Shown here: positions 1 to 12,261 of the stretch, one piece after another
Layout of the letters: each line of letters begins with the position of its first letter
How positions within the stretch are numbered: position 1 is the stretch's first letter
Assembly: GCA_029207755.1 (NCBI GenBank)
Contig: JARCOQ010000003.1
Span: 94,566,646-94,630,645 of the forward strand
From: Chamaea fasciata
Lineage: Eukaryota > Chordata > Aves > Passeriformes > Sylviidae
Length of the DNA stretch: 64,000 bases
Reading direction: 5' to 3'
Program-made: the position numbers and the translations under genes
Notes under the pieces: model-generated
Databases searched by the model: none
Seen by the model: only the letters and a program-made list of their open reading frames with translations
What the model was told of the DNA's origin: nothing

Positions 1-3000
1 ACAGTTCTCTTAAATTTTTCGTGTGACTTTATTAATTCTTTCAACAGGGCATGTCAACCTCTGTATGTTTAAAATGTCCAAATTAATTTTCCTGCATGGT
101 ATCTTTCATATTCTAACAAAATTACAGAATTAATTCTGGTATTCAATGTAATTATTTCAGAATTTTATCCAGGCATTCTTGTGTTAAAATAAGGGGTTTT
201 AAATCATACCTTACTCGCAAATGAAAGGTATTTTTTCAGTTTTTCACAATTTTGAAAAAGATAGCTTAATTGTTTGTCCACTGAAAAAATATACTACATA
301 CTGGAAGAAAATCAGTTTGGAAGTGCACAGATAAACAAACATGAAATCAATAATAAATAAACATGATATCACCAATATTTCATATTATAATAGTCTGAAG
401 GTTTTTGTTTTATGAAGTGTGCTCTCTTTTCATGTTAGGAATTATTTGAGGCCTCACAAAATTAATAGGTATCATGACATTTTTCTGTTTTTACACAGGA
501 AGTTTTAACATGAGAACAGTGAGAAACTTCTTCCAGTTTCCTGCTTGAAGGAGGAATACAGCAATTTGTAAGCTTTCCAAGATGCAAACAATATCTTTAT
601 TTCAAGATATATGATCTTGGCAAATGACAACCTAATGGACAAAACCTTACCAAGCATAGACATATGGGACTATTTACCTTAAGCTTAATATTAATTATAT
701 TCAAGTTTTATTGCTTTCAGTATACTGGGGTTTTTTTGCTATGTTTTCATGGTGTTTTCTATTGCAAAAGAGTAACATGATCTGTGTATGTCAGTGAGAA
801 ACCTCCACCTAATGCCCAACTAACTGTTCTGTTTATGTCTTTAAATGTCTTTGCACTATGTTCCTTATTTTCTCTTTTGCCGCCTGAAAAATCATTACAT
901 TTAAGATGTGCTGTTTGACCCAGTAATAGACAGTTCAGGGTTTGCACTGAAAATCAAGACATCCAGTTTTTCTAAGCCACTCTGTGATAGAGGCCGAGAG
1001 TGGCTGCTTAGGAAATAGTATTCCTAAGTATGAACTGACATGAACATTTTTCATAGAAACTTCACAAGGCTCAGTATCCATACCATTATTTTCCATACTG
1101 TTAGAAGAACATTTCTTCCAAAAATTCAGCAAAAATTTGAACTCGTTTTTATTTCTTTATTATCCAGAATTTCCTGTAGCACTGAGTTAGCATTGTGAGA
1201 AAATAGGAATTTTTTTAGAATTCAAAGTGATCATCTGTGATCACTTTACTTCCAAGTATTCATTTGTGATTCTCCACTTCAGGAATGGTACTGAAATGTT
1301 TGAAAGCATATAGGCATGCTCCTGATAGGAAAGAAATTTCATCAAATGCATATCAACCTCAGTCATTACCGCCATTCTAATTCCTCTTATGGATTTATCC
1401 TTAAGAGGAATTATTAGGGAGCCAATAGAAACTCATGCATCTAAATCCCTTAGGATTTTTAAAGAGTATAATGAGCAATTTCATTTCCCATTGTTGAGTT
1501 GCTGTGTGGTATCTCCTTATATTCCTCCATCATAGCACTTCACCCTTGTCAGAAACGGATGGAGGAAACAATATCTTCTGTCTTTGCAGCTTCTAAGGAG
1601 TTCATCTCATTAACATTTATATTGTGGCTGATCAGAACTACTACAGAAACATCCAAAGCTCACTGAAGTTAATGTAAAGATTTCCATTGACTCCACTGGG
1701 TGCCACGTGGCTCACAGGCTTCAGAAAGGCAGGGACCTGACAGCCTTCTTAAGGGCATTTCTTTTTATATGTTTATTATATGCTGGAGGCTTTTTTTTCT
1801 GCAGGGCTAGAATGTCTGACATCTGCTCTTGGATGTTACCCTCAAAGATACTGCATGAGTGTAAATAATGGCCTACTGTGAAGGCTGCTTACCTATGGTA
1901 TTACTGAAAATATAAAACTGCGCTGAGACATCAATGCAAAGCATAATATGTCATTTATCTGATGTATTGTTTATCACAGAAGCCAGACAAGTAGGGGCAC
2001 AATATCTTTCCAATCTGTTCAACTGTATTATCTGTCAGCTGGAATGTTATAAGCACAGAATAAATCATCACAAGCACAACATAACTGACCTTGTAGTGTA
2101 TACATGTAAATGATTTAGCAGATGCCAGAGCTGTAAATTTACCTTGAGGTTTATCAGAAATTTACAATGCCTCTAAATGAGGGAGTAGTGGGCAGGCAAA
2201 AGGTATAAAGAAGAATGTTTTTACAGTAGTGCTCTTGCTTGTCCCATCTTGACACAACTGAACAATCCTCTAGGGCTAACTGCCTTTAGCTCCACAATAG
2301 TAAAAAATACACATTTAATATGTATCCTCAGGCCAGAGTCCAGCACAGAACTCACAATACTATTGTTTGTCCTTCAGGAAGATGCTCAGTGAGGAGGGGA
2401 AGAGATCCATTCAGGTGTTACTTTTGAGCCTGGCACAAGACTTCCTGCACTAAAGGTTACAACTTAAGGATTTAGAGGTATGTGCACACTTTGAGAATCT
2501 GAATAACTCACTTTCTGTTCCTCCTAGCATTTTAACATCTTACTTCAGTTTCCAGGTAGAATATCCTGATTGACCAGCCGTAAGCCTGAATAGATGTAAG
2601 AACCTTACCCATTCTTCCAGCAGTTGTACCAATAACTGGACAAAAGCAACAAATTATAGTAAAAAAAAACCCCAGCAAGGGTATGTAGGCATACATATCT
2701 ACTACCCACTGATATTGTCCCTTTTGCCTACTAGGATGCTGGTTTGAAACATTAAACAAAAAGTTTGCTTTTGACCTTTGTTGATAAATGGATCAAAAGA
2801 GGAACCCAAAGTTATTTAAAATTGAAATGGAGAGAAACCTCCCCAGGGAAAAGTGTTCTGCCAGCACCTGCTGCCAAGTAAAGGTAACTGCTAATCCCCA
2901 GCTGCAAACAAGTTATGTAAGGATTTGAGGCATTTTTAAAATTTCAATACGTTCTCATGGTTGAATTTTGATTCAGATTGTAAACCTGTGGCAGGAGATC

Positions 3001-3996
3001 TCAGTTCATGTGTTGTCTGCAAAAAATGGATTTGTTACCTGATGTGCAACAAGCTGATAATTCACACTTACATGAGAGATTGGTTTTTCATTTCAGAGCT
3101 TTGCAAGCCTGCGTGCTTGTGGAATTCCTCAAATCAAGTACACCAACTATAAAAACTTTTTACTATTTATACATTTTATTAAACAAAGGAGTTAGTGTTC
3201 ATTGGCTACAAGTTACTTAGTTCTCTTATTAACTAGTATTCTGTCTTCTGATTTTTAATGATTCTCTCACCTCCCATGCTAATTAGTCCCCATGCTCAAT
3301 GTTTCTCTTCTTTTGGCTCAGTGGGTTTCTTGTCTCAGTGGCCCTGAGTCAGTGATTGCAGATCTCCCCTCGCCAGAATTACCTTTTACCCAGTTGGAGC
3401 TGATTTCATCACAGTTTCTGAGTTGGGTTTATTAGTTTCTGCCTTTTTTTGGAAGTTCTGCCTGTTGTTTTTGTGGCCCATAAATGCTGCAGCCTGTGAC
3501 AGGATCAAATTTTAAATGACTAAAATTGCGAAAATGTGAAGGAGACTCCAATTTCTTTTCCCTGTCATGTTAAGAATTTAGTCAAGCCCCTCAGGTTCCT
3601 CTACAAGAAAACCCTGCTGCATTTGATGGAAAAAAAGGGCAGAGGTGTAAGGTGGTAAGAACAGCAACAAAGTGGTGATGATGGTGGTAACATCATGACT
3701 GGGGCAAGAGATAAAACTTCCCAGCAGCTGGACTTCTCCATCATAGACTAGAAAACAGAATTAGGAAATATTCTAACAGTTATGTATAGAGATTAGTTAT
3801 TTTGCCCATTCAAACATAAGAAAGCTTTTTTTCTTATGAGGAAATATTAATTACTGAGTAACCACACAGTGTTTTTTACTTCCTCAGTTTTCTTCAGGGG
3901 GCTTGAGACATAATTTTTATAGCCTTTGTGGGAAGAAGTCACTAGAAATTCTACCTCCAAATGGTCAAAGGAAAAGATACATAATTGCAGGAGCAC
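1..3996. other. Unannotated AT-rich stretch
   Basis: About 4 kb of AT-rich sequence without a recognisable gene, CR1 tail or LTR end. All open frames here are short (under about 75 codons), lie on both strands, and show no domain motif. I see no CpG-island-like region and no convincing exon flanked by splice signals. It is best read as intron or intergenic DNA. Confidence 0.6.
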
Positions 3997-4385
3997 TATC
4001 TTGGTTTAACCCCCGCTGGCAACCAGGCACCACACAGCTGATCACTCCGTCCTGCGCCAGTGGGGATGGGAAGAGAATTGGAAGAGTAAAAGCTAGAAAA
4101 GTCATGGGTTGAGATAAAGACAGTTTAAGAGAGAAAGCAAAAGCTGCAGACACAGTTTAAGCAAAAGAAACGAATTCATCACTTCCCATCGACCAGTGGG
4201 TGTTCAGCAATCCCCACGAAAGCCGGGCTTCATCATGCACAACGGTGGCTTGGGAAACATCATCACTCCAAATGTACCCCCTTCCTCCTTGTTCCCCTAG
4301 TTTTCTATGCACGATGCCACATGGTGTGGGATATTCCTTTGATCAGTTGGGGTCAGCTGTCCAGGCAGAGGCTCTTCCCAGATTT
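3997..4385 (-). mobile_element. Truncated ERV LTR (ERVL-like), minus strand
   Basis: The left end (TATCTTGGTTTAACCCCCGC) is an eroded form of the TGTCATGGTTTA terminus seen again at 22864. It is followed by the family's usual blocks in reverse order: the CAACCAGGCACCACACAGC segment, a purine-rich stretch, a GACAGTTTAAGAG segment that mirrors the ATTAAACTGTC polyadenylation region, and GGTCAGCTGTCC near 4353-4364. The other two-thirds of the U3 side is missing where it meets CR1 sequence near 4390, so no target duplication can be tested. The many substitutions mark an old copy. Assignment to an avian class III (ERVL-like) family rests on resemblance to the better preserved copies in this window. 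Confidence 0.75.
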
Positions 4386-4389
4386 CCAA

Positions 4390-5618
4390 ATTATAGGAAA
4401 TGCACAAGTCCACAGGATCTGATGGCATATTCGTACATGTGTCAAGAGAGCTGGCCAATGCCCATGCAGGCCACTTTTAATTATATTTAAAGGGTCATGG
4501 TAACTGGGAGAGGCTCTGAATACTGAAGGACAGCAAATAACACTCCTATCTTCAAGAAGAGCAAGAGTGAGTGTCCACAAAATTACAGGACAGGCAGTTT
4601 CTCTTCAGTGCTATAGAAGGTGATGGATTAAACCATTCCCAAACATGTGGAGGACATAAAAATGATTTGGAGTAGTAGGGGAAATAGTACCTTTCCAACC
4701 TCAGAGTCTTCCAAAGTGAAATTACTGTCTCAGTAGATAAAGGGAAGACAGTGACTGTTGCCTATCTTGATTTTATGAGGATGTTGACACTATATCTGTC
4801 ACATCAAATTGATGAGACATAGGCTAAAGAAATAGACAGTGAGGAGGACTGAACACTGCATTGCTGGACTCAGAGGGCTTGTGGCCAGCAATGCAAAGTT
4901 GGGCTGGACCCCAGTCACTGGCAGTATACCCCACAGATTGATGATACTGGGCCTACTTCTGTTTGACATTTACTTTTATGATTTAAATGGTGTAGCAGAC
5001 TGCACCCTGCATGTCCACAGGCAATATAAAACTGAGAAGAGTGGTTGGTTCCACCAGCTGGTTGTACTGCCCTTCAGACAGATCTCAGCAGGCTGGATAA
5101 ATGGGCAGAACGTCATGACTGGTGCTGAAGCCATACTGTAGTACTATGTCCAGCTGTGGTACCTCTAATACAAGGGAGAACACGGACACACCGGAGAGAG
5201 TCCAGCAAAAGGCCAGAAAGATGATTTAAGGGCTGTCAGATGGACAGAAGACTGTAAGAGAACTAGAACTCCTTAGCTTGGGGAAAAGAAGGCTCAGGGG
5301 GGCCTATCAACATGAGGAAATGGAGAAGAGGGGAAGTATACTGTTCTCACTGGCACCTGCTGGCAGGACAAGAAGAAATGAGCAAAACTTGAAACACAGA
5401 AAAAAGATGTTTAAATATAAGAAAAGAACTTTTTATAGTGAGAGTCAAACACTGCAACAGGTTGCCCAGAGAGGTTATGGAGACTTAATCCTTGGAGATT
5501 TTCAAAACCAAAGTGGACATAGTCCTGAATTACCTGCACTACTTTGAGCTATGTGTTGGACTAGACAGTATTCACAGGTCTTTTGCAATGTCATCCATTC
5601 TGTAATTTGTTTATTCTA
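4390..5618 (+). mobile_element. CR1 LINE, 5'-truncated, plus strand
   Basis: This is a decayed CR1 non-LTR retrotransposon copy. Translated pieces follow the CR1 reverse transcriptase order: the block around 4560-4640 (lysine/asparagine-rich, KITGQ-like), then the palm region at 4880-4985, and finally the 3' untranslated tail. The tail carries the GTTGCCCAGAGAGGTTATGG block at 5461-5480, and the copy ends near 5600 in CATTCTGTAATTTG, a worn form of the CR1 ATTCTGTG terminal repeat. An internal deletion seems to remove the C-terminal part of the reverse transcriptase between about 5030 and 5130. The 5' end is truncated, as usual for CR1. No frame is intact, so it cannot encode a working enzyme. 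Confidence 0.9.
4839..5141 (+). pseudogene. CR1 reverse transcriptase remnant
   Basis: A 100-codon open frame inside the CR1 copy. Its middle (ILGLLLFDIYFYDLNG, about residues 44-60) aligns with the CR1 palm motif that normally reads like VLGPVLFNIFINDLD. The catalytic F-A-D-D box that should follow is not recognisable: the equivalent positions read as a VHRQYK-like stretch. The reverse transcriptase core is therefore broken. The frame has no start of its own and is part of a dead LINE, not a host gene. Confidence 0.75.
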
Positions 5619-7201
5619 ATTCTACCCTGAGTATTTTTATCCTCTTTGGCACATGATTAAAACAAAAATTACAATGTTTAAAGCAAATGGCATGCACTGC
5701 TGCTTGACAGAACATCATTGTTCTTGAGACGATGAATCTCTGGGAAGAATGGTTCTCCAAACTTTCCTCAGTCTATCAAACTGATGATACGCATAAGAAT
5801 TCTATAGGTTTATGAGGTTTGGAGAAAAGGTTGTCTAAAATACAGAATGGTATTGTACATGTTAACACATAAGGTGGTCGAATACTGTTTACAGAGCTTT
5901 GTAGATTACTACTGAAAATTGAGAAGTGACTACAGAATTAATTATGTAATGCTGCCCACATGTTTCTGTTTTCATATGGAGAAACTGGTGCAGATATGTT
6001 GTAGGTGTATACAGTATCTTTTGTTAGTTCACCCGGTTTTATCAAGGATGTTTAGTGTGATTAAACAATGGATGTAGTTTCATTCATTTATCTCAGATGA
6101 TTTGTGGGCAAAACTTTGAACATACCACTTTCAAGCAGAACTTCAATAATCTAACCATTTCTTATGAATTTTTAGTTTTGTTCTTAAGATGGCAGGCCCT
6201 AATTTTAGCTAATGAGAATCTTACTTTATGGTCCTTTTAAAATCTTTTTCATTAGTTGCAAATGAACACCTTCCTAGACATGTGGCCACACACTCTTGTT
6301 ATATTCAGGGTATTTCTGCACTATCTAGACAGTGTCATAATTTAGAACAGATATTTCCCTACCCAAATTGTCATCAGATTCCAGAGAATGCTTCTGATGT
6401 GTAGTAAGATATTCAGTCAGCAAGAGATATCAAAAGAAAGACCTTTGTTGACTCCTTATTAATTGATAATATTTCTTTTGAGAATGACAGTCCTGATGTC
6501 CATATATAAACAGAAAGATACATTGTCTGAGGGCCAGACTGTAAGGTGTGTGCCCCAATAAGGCAGCTTGTTATCAGCAATGAGAAGGTGCCTGAAGCTG
6601 GACTCAGAACATAATGCCTGGAAATTTGGACCTCAGAATACTCACCCATATATAGAGTTGGTCCTTGTAGCTGTCCTGACAGCAGGCAATCTGTGGATGC
6701 ACAAACAGGAAACAATTGATAATCAGAGAGGTTCTCACATACCTTTTGAAAGGTGCCTGGGACAAGAGGGAACTTTGTGCCTTTCTTGTGAGGCCAGGAC
6801 ATCTGGAGAAATCATGGAATTTGATGCTGGGATGGTCACACCCTATCCTGTTCATTTCGCTCTCAAATCTATGCACTAAAACATAATAGCATGGTTTAGC
6901 TACTTTTCTCTATCCTCTGCCCACCTGGATCTGCCTGCCTTGGCCTTACCCATCCAGTCCCTCTTCCAGGTCTTGCTCTCTTTCTATATCTGTACCACTC
7001 TCTCCTGGCCACTCATACTGCTACTTCTGTGGTTCTCACCTTTATCTGATATTCTGTGTGCCACTGCCGTATCTCATTAGCTCCTTCAGCTTCTACCAGC
7101 CCAAGAGTGATGCCGTTTCAGTTTTGCCTTTGTTTTATACATTCTCTATATTCTTCACACATATACTTGTAACTCTGTCACCTATTTTATTAGTAGCTAC
7201 T
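5619..7201. other. Unannotated stretch with overlapping open frames
   Basis: There is no recognisable repeat end here. Between 6413 and 6879 three frames are open at once: 129 and 90 codons on the minus strand and 103 codons on the plus strand. None shows a domain I know, and overlap of three open frames is easier to explain by local base composition than by coding. The stretch at 6900-7060 is pyrimidine-rich, with many CTCT and CCTG runs. Confidence 0.4.
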
Positions 7202-7595
7202 TTTCCATGTCCTTTCCCTAAGCAGAGAGACAATACAAACTCCAGAGCTCCAAGCCCCGGTGGGTACAAGGCCCCAGTGCTATCTTGGTTCTTCCTGGGA
7301 ACCGAGGCCAAGAACGACTCTTTGAGATACATTTTCATGGACAAAACTAGTGCTGAAGGGGGGGCCTCCAGAGAAGGGGCTTGACCTGGAGGGGAGGGGG
7401 AATTGGATCACCACTTGTCCTCCTAACTGGTGCTTTTTATCAATTATGCTAATTTCCTAAAACCTATAAAAATGTACTCACTCCTGGGGGGCTGGGCTTT
7501 TGTGGACATGTTTACATAACTGGCCCTGAAGATCTTAATTAAAGATCCACTTTTATATTACCTCCTTACTAAAATTATCTCAAGTTTCATTTCCA
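7202..7595 (+). mobile_element. Solo ERV LTR with 6-bp target duplication
   Basis: The LTR proper is 7208-7589 (382 bp). It begins TGTCC, ends TTTCA, and is flanked by perfect direct repeats TTTCCA at 7202-7207 and 7590-7595. A TATA box (TATAAAAAT) sits at 7465-7473 and an ATTAAA polyadenylation signal at 7538-7543, in the right order and spacing for a plus-strand LTR. A 6-bp duplication is typical of avian class II (ERVK/beta-like) elements. No internal retroviral sequence is attached on either side, so this is a solo LTR left by recombination. Structure is directly visible; family name is inferred. Confidence 0.88.
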
Positions 7596-10500
7596 GGTTG
7601 GATAAAAGGCAAGAAAAGCATCATATCTAAATCTGGAGTTCCAAAATGAAATTCTTGGTCATGCTTGCTTGTTACGTAAGAAGGGGAAATTTCCTCAACC
7701 CTTAATGTTTAATTTGTCTATCAGCACCCCAGGAAAGCTGAGACCCTTGTGCCTGACCAGACTGTCAGTGTCCCCGTTATGAGGACCCTCCACAGCATTT
7801 TAGAGAAAGTATTATAATTATTACCTGATTTTTACTGCAAGGACTGGAAATCAAGGTTTTAGGGATCTCAGTTACAAAGAAGATAGTTAAAATGCTGGAA
7901 AAACCAAGTAAGCGAATAGGCAAGGCCAAAATATTGTAGTGGTGTTATTAATTGTATCAGGATAAAGGTACTTAGCAAGGTCTTTTCTCACAAAATTCTC
8001 TCATACGGTTTTAATAAGTTCTCTTATTCAGTCTGAGTCTTTGCGATGGTGCAGAAGACAAAGTTCCTAAGAGACTAATCAATCTAAGTAGTAATACTGG
8101 CTTCCTGTGGCATTCAAATGAAGGTGAAACTAATGTAAAATCGCTATAGAATCCCTTCCTTTTTTGTAACCATCTTAAATTTTCTAAGAAAATTTATGTA
8201 AGAGGCAACTTCCTTGCAAAAACTTTTGACTGTCTTTGAGTATGAGTGCATAACACAGTGAATGTGAGGAGAAAAGGTCTCATGCTGCTGTAAATATCTG
8301 GTCTTCCATGCCAGATTTCAAGGTGAATTTTGTTAGATAGTTTTTAAACAGTAGTCAGACAGGAATGTCAGTATGTCTCCACCCTTTGTGGTGTGAATGC
8401 AAAGTGACAGTTGTGGGCACAATTTAAGGTTTAAATGGCAACTGCCAGGTGTTGACCAGCCCATAACTTTACTTAAGATATATTTTCTTATTTGTATATT
8501 TTTAATATGATAGATTTTTAATCAGAATATAAATTCCATTCCCATTCTAAGTATGGCTAATTGTGGTCTTATTATAGTGCCATGAATACAGAAGCTTCTA
8601 CAGATTTGCCTCCTAAGTTTTACCTACTGTTTGAAGTCACCCAACATGATCTTTTATATGCATCATACATGAAGGAGGAATGAGCCTGTCAGTCATGCAG
8701 TATCTCATGCATGATCAGAAACTCACCTGGGATTTCCTAGTGTATTCTTCAGCTGTTCTCTAAAGAACAGTCATTTTCATTTACCAGCCTGCTTAAACAA
8801 GAAGATGGCTATTATATATAAGATTAAACTTCTGTCTTAAAAGAATGGTTCAGTAACATAATTATATGAAGCTGTATGCAATTCTGAAACTGTACCATGG
8901 TTCCTGTGGAGTGATAGAAGCATCAGGCTGTTGTTGCCTGTTGAATGAATTTCAGCTGTATTTGCTGCAATACTGAAAGACAACTCACATGCTATTAATG
9001 AAAGACTCAGAGTAACATAGCTCTGTTATCTCATCTTAAAAATATCTGTCTGTTAAAATAAAAAATGCTCTTTGTTTTTAATTTACTCTGTGTGATTCTG
9101 CCTTGTCAGTCTCTCTAACAGGACACCTACCAAAAAACATTCAACAAAGAGAAAAAATTCCATGTTTCATTCAAAAGAAAAATTAACAAATTTTAGGATA
9201 ACACTATTTTAACTCAGGTAAAGTCTTAATCTAAGTAGAATATTGCTTTTGTTCTATGTGCCATTGGTCCTTATTTGTGCATACATAAAAAAATAGATTT
9301 CTGTTAATAATATCAAACATGAACCTATAATTTAGAAACCTGCATTTGTATAGGTATCCAAGCCAGAGTTTAGTAGTGCTGAGCCAATAAGAAACATACT
9401 GCTTGAAACATTTTATTTAGAGATTCGGTGCTCTGAACTGATCATATTATTATATTCCACTCCCTGAACTCTATACAAGTAAGAAGAAAGACAAAGACAG
9501 GAAACGTATATTGTGAATTTCAGCATGAAGCTGTTATACATGGTATGTATATATTTGAACATCAACATCATTAAGGAAATAGTGGATTCTTAGAATTTCT
9601 TTGTGGAAAAGCATTGTGCTTGATTTGACTAGATCTCAAATTGCACTGTATTTAATTTAATCAATGACTTTCCAACTGTAAAGACATAATCCTAAACCCT
9701 GTATCTCTTGAAAACAAAATTTGTTGACTTCAGGTCTCTGTCAGATTTTGAGTAAAGGATCAAGAGTTCATATTTTTCCCAACTCAGCATGTCTAGGTGC
9801 ATATTTCAGCAGAACACTTCAGGGGGACTTTAATTGGTCTAATTTGTTTTTTTAATTTAGAAAAACAATATAAAATAAAATAGTTTATCCATGGGTTGCA
9901 TGAGATAAGGCCAACTCTCAAAAAGTCAGGGCCTATTTACTGCAATTTGGAGAATAAAGTAGTGGGAGTTACTATGTAACAGATCCAATTGAGTGCGAGA
10001 GAGCAAAACTTACTTATAGTTTTTGTTTCAGAGTTCTGAAAATTAATCCTCATCCTCATTTAGGAGACATTCATGTAATAGCCTAAAGCCTCCTAGTCCT
10101 TAGGGAAGTGCCATGGACAGCGCTTCCCATTACATCAGAGATTGAGCTGTCTGTACACTGAAATCAATACAGCCAAGAAGTTGATTTGGTATATCCCCTT
10201 TCTCAGCTGTGATTCATCATTACAAGTCATTTTGCTTTCAAAGACTTTTTTTTTTTTTCTTTCCCTAGTCTGACTGTTCTGAGCAACCAAAAATACATGT
10301 TAGGAAACAGCACTTTATCAGATTTTTTTCCATTGAGAAGCCAACACCTGTTTTCTGAAAATGGTCCACAGAAATTTGAGAAAATATATTAAAACAATCA
10401 GGATATGTTTTCCTTTTTTTTTTTTTCAACCACTGCTAACAATGTTAGCAGTTTACTCACAATGTAGCTGAGAAATTTGCAGAACAAATGGCCAAATGAT

Positions 10501-11079
10501 GAATATGAGAGTAAGACAAAAGAAAGAGCTTGCTATAAAACCAGTGAGATTGACCTTGTCTAATTCCAGCCATGTAAGAATTAGGCTTCTGAGCTAATAT
10601 ATTGGTCTAGGATCTCTCTGCAGTCAAAACGGAAAAATAGTCACCTCACAGTGATGGTTCAACTGTTGATATTTAGTGATAATGTTCAAAATTCAGCTCT
10701 AGATTATACGACCAGATACCTGTTTTATGGTGAGATAAGTGACTTCTAGTTTTGGTTGATTCTGTTGACTCATAGCCCACTGAATATATAGAAAATTTAA
10801 TAAACAGCATACCTACAGACATTTATGTGTAAATACCTGCATTTTAGTGTCTTAATTCTGAACTGAATTCCTTCAAGGTTGCGTAGCAGTTAGAGAGAAT
10901 CTCTGCAGAGACCTCTGTTGTCAACCATCTCTTGTACGCTGCCACCTACACACTCTTAATTCATCATAGAAGTAAGACAAATGTATTATTTGAGTTTCAT
11001 CTAATGCACTTTGAACACATTTGAGATGGGCTAGTAATGCACATAGGGTTGGGTACCTCCGTGCAATAGATTCACTCCG
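7596..11079. other. Unannotated AT-rich stretch
   Basis: About 3.5 kb with no open frame above 60 codons and no recognisable repeat. Short T runs occur at about 10247-10259 and 10414-10425. Nothing supports an exon or an RNA gene. Confidence 0.6.
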
Positions 11080-11635
11080 ATCTATCAAACCATGTCTTCA
11101 GTTGGAAAGGACTTTGAAGATCAGCCAGTTCCAATCCCAATCCCTCTGCCTTGAGCAGAGACACCTTCCACTTGATCAGATTATTGAGAACTTCATCCAA
11201 CCTGGCTTTGAACACCTCCAAAGATGGGGCATCCACTGCTTCTCTGGGCAATTTGTTTCAGTGTGTCACCACCCTCAAAGTAAAGAGTATTTTCCTAATA
11301 TCTAAACCAAATCTTCTCTCTCTTATTTTGAAGCCATTCCCCATTTTCCTGCCATAACACACCCTTGTCAAAAGTCCCACTCCATTTTTCTTGCAGGCTC
11401 CTTTCAGGTGCTGGAAGGCTGCAATTAGGTCACCTCTAAGCCATCACTTTTTCAGGCTGAACAATCCCAATTCTCTCAGCCTTTCCTCACAGCAGAGGGG
11501 CTCCATCCCTCTGATCATCTTCGTGGCCTTGTCTGGACTCTCTCCAACAGGTACATGTTCTTCCTCTGCTGGGACCCCAGAGCTGATGCAGCCCTGAAGG
11601 TGGGCAGGGCTGAGCAGAGGGGAGATCCCCTCCCT
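11080..11635 (-). mobile_element. CR1 LINE, 3' part, minus strand (interrupted)
   Basis: This is the left half of a minus-strand CR1 copy. It holds the 3' untranslated region and the C-terminal coding end: CAGTTGGAAAGGACTTTGAA near 11099, the CCTCCAAAGATGGGGCATCC block at 11214-11233, and the CTCTCCAACAGG block around 11540. It stops at 11635, where an LTR has inserted, and continues at 12262. Both halves are in the same orientation, and the CR1 order is kept across the gap. Confidence 0.9.
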
Positions 11636-12261
11636 TGTAGTGATGTGTTTTTGGGTTTACCAGTTTTCTGTATGCAGGTGTTCTTTGTTTTATACTGTTT
11701 TATAGAAGTTATAATGGTTTGTCCCATGTAGCCCCATGTTGACCCCTTCTTGGTTTCCCCCAAGTGATTGTCAGGTGTCAATCACAATTATAGGTCCTGC
11801 CCATCACTTCACAGCCTCGCCCTGATGTCTGGAAGGTTCTAGTGAGAACGTCAAGTGATTGGCAGGGTCCCTGGTTCTCCCCTCCCTTGATTTATTGATT
11901 TGTTCTATTGTCTGTCATTTATGTTCTGGCTTACTCCCTTCTCCTTTTGGATTGGTTCCAAGCTGCCCCCTTCCCATTTCTCCACCCCCATACTTAAGGT
12001 GCTGTACAGAGAAAAAACCCGCTTTTGTGGTCTATCTCTCTGGGTGTGAACAAGCCCCATGTGGGCTGATAAACCCCAGTTGAATTCCTCACAAGAGTCC
12101 TTCCTTATTCCTCATCACTGTTCACACTTCTGTTGAAGGCAAGAACCCGAAGGATCACGTACATATCCCAGGATATGGAACCGTGCCTTTCCTGCGGCAT
12201 TGGTGCCAGAGCTAGCCAGGAACGGGACGCAGGTTCCCGAGAGACGCACCACACCATCGCA
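11636..12261 (+). mobile_element. Solo ERV LTR inserted into CR1
   Basis: A 626-bp element with TGTAGTGATG at its start and CCATCGCA at its end, sitting exactly inside a CR1 copy. The flanks are CTCCCT (11630-11635) and TTCCCT (12262-12267), a 6-bp target duplication with one mismatch. A CCAAT-like ATTGG occurs near 11951 and a GATAAA polyadenylation-like hexamer near 12068, which suggests plus orientation. Class II (ERVK-like) is inferred from the 6-bp duplication. It is younger than the CR1 it interrupts. No retroviral genes are present. Open frames within it on both strands are incidental. Confidence 0.82.
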
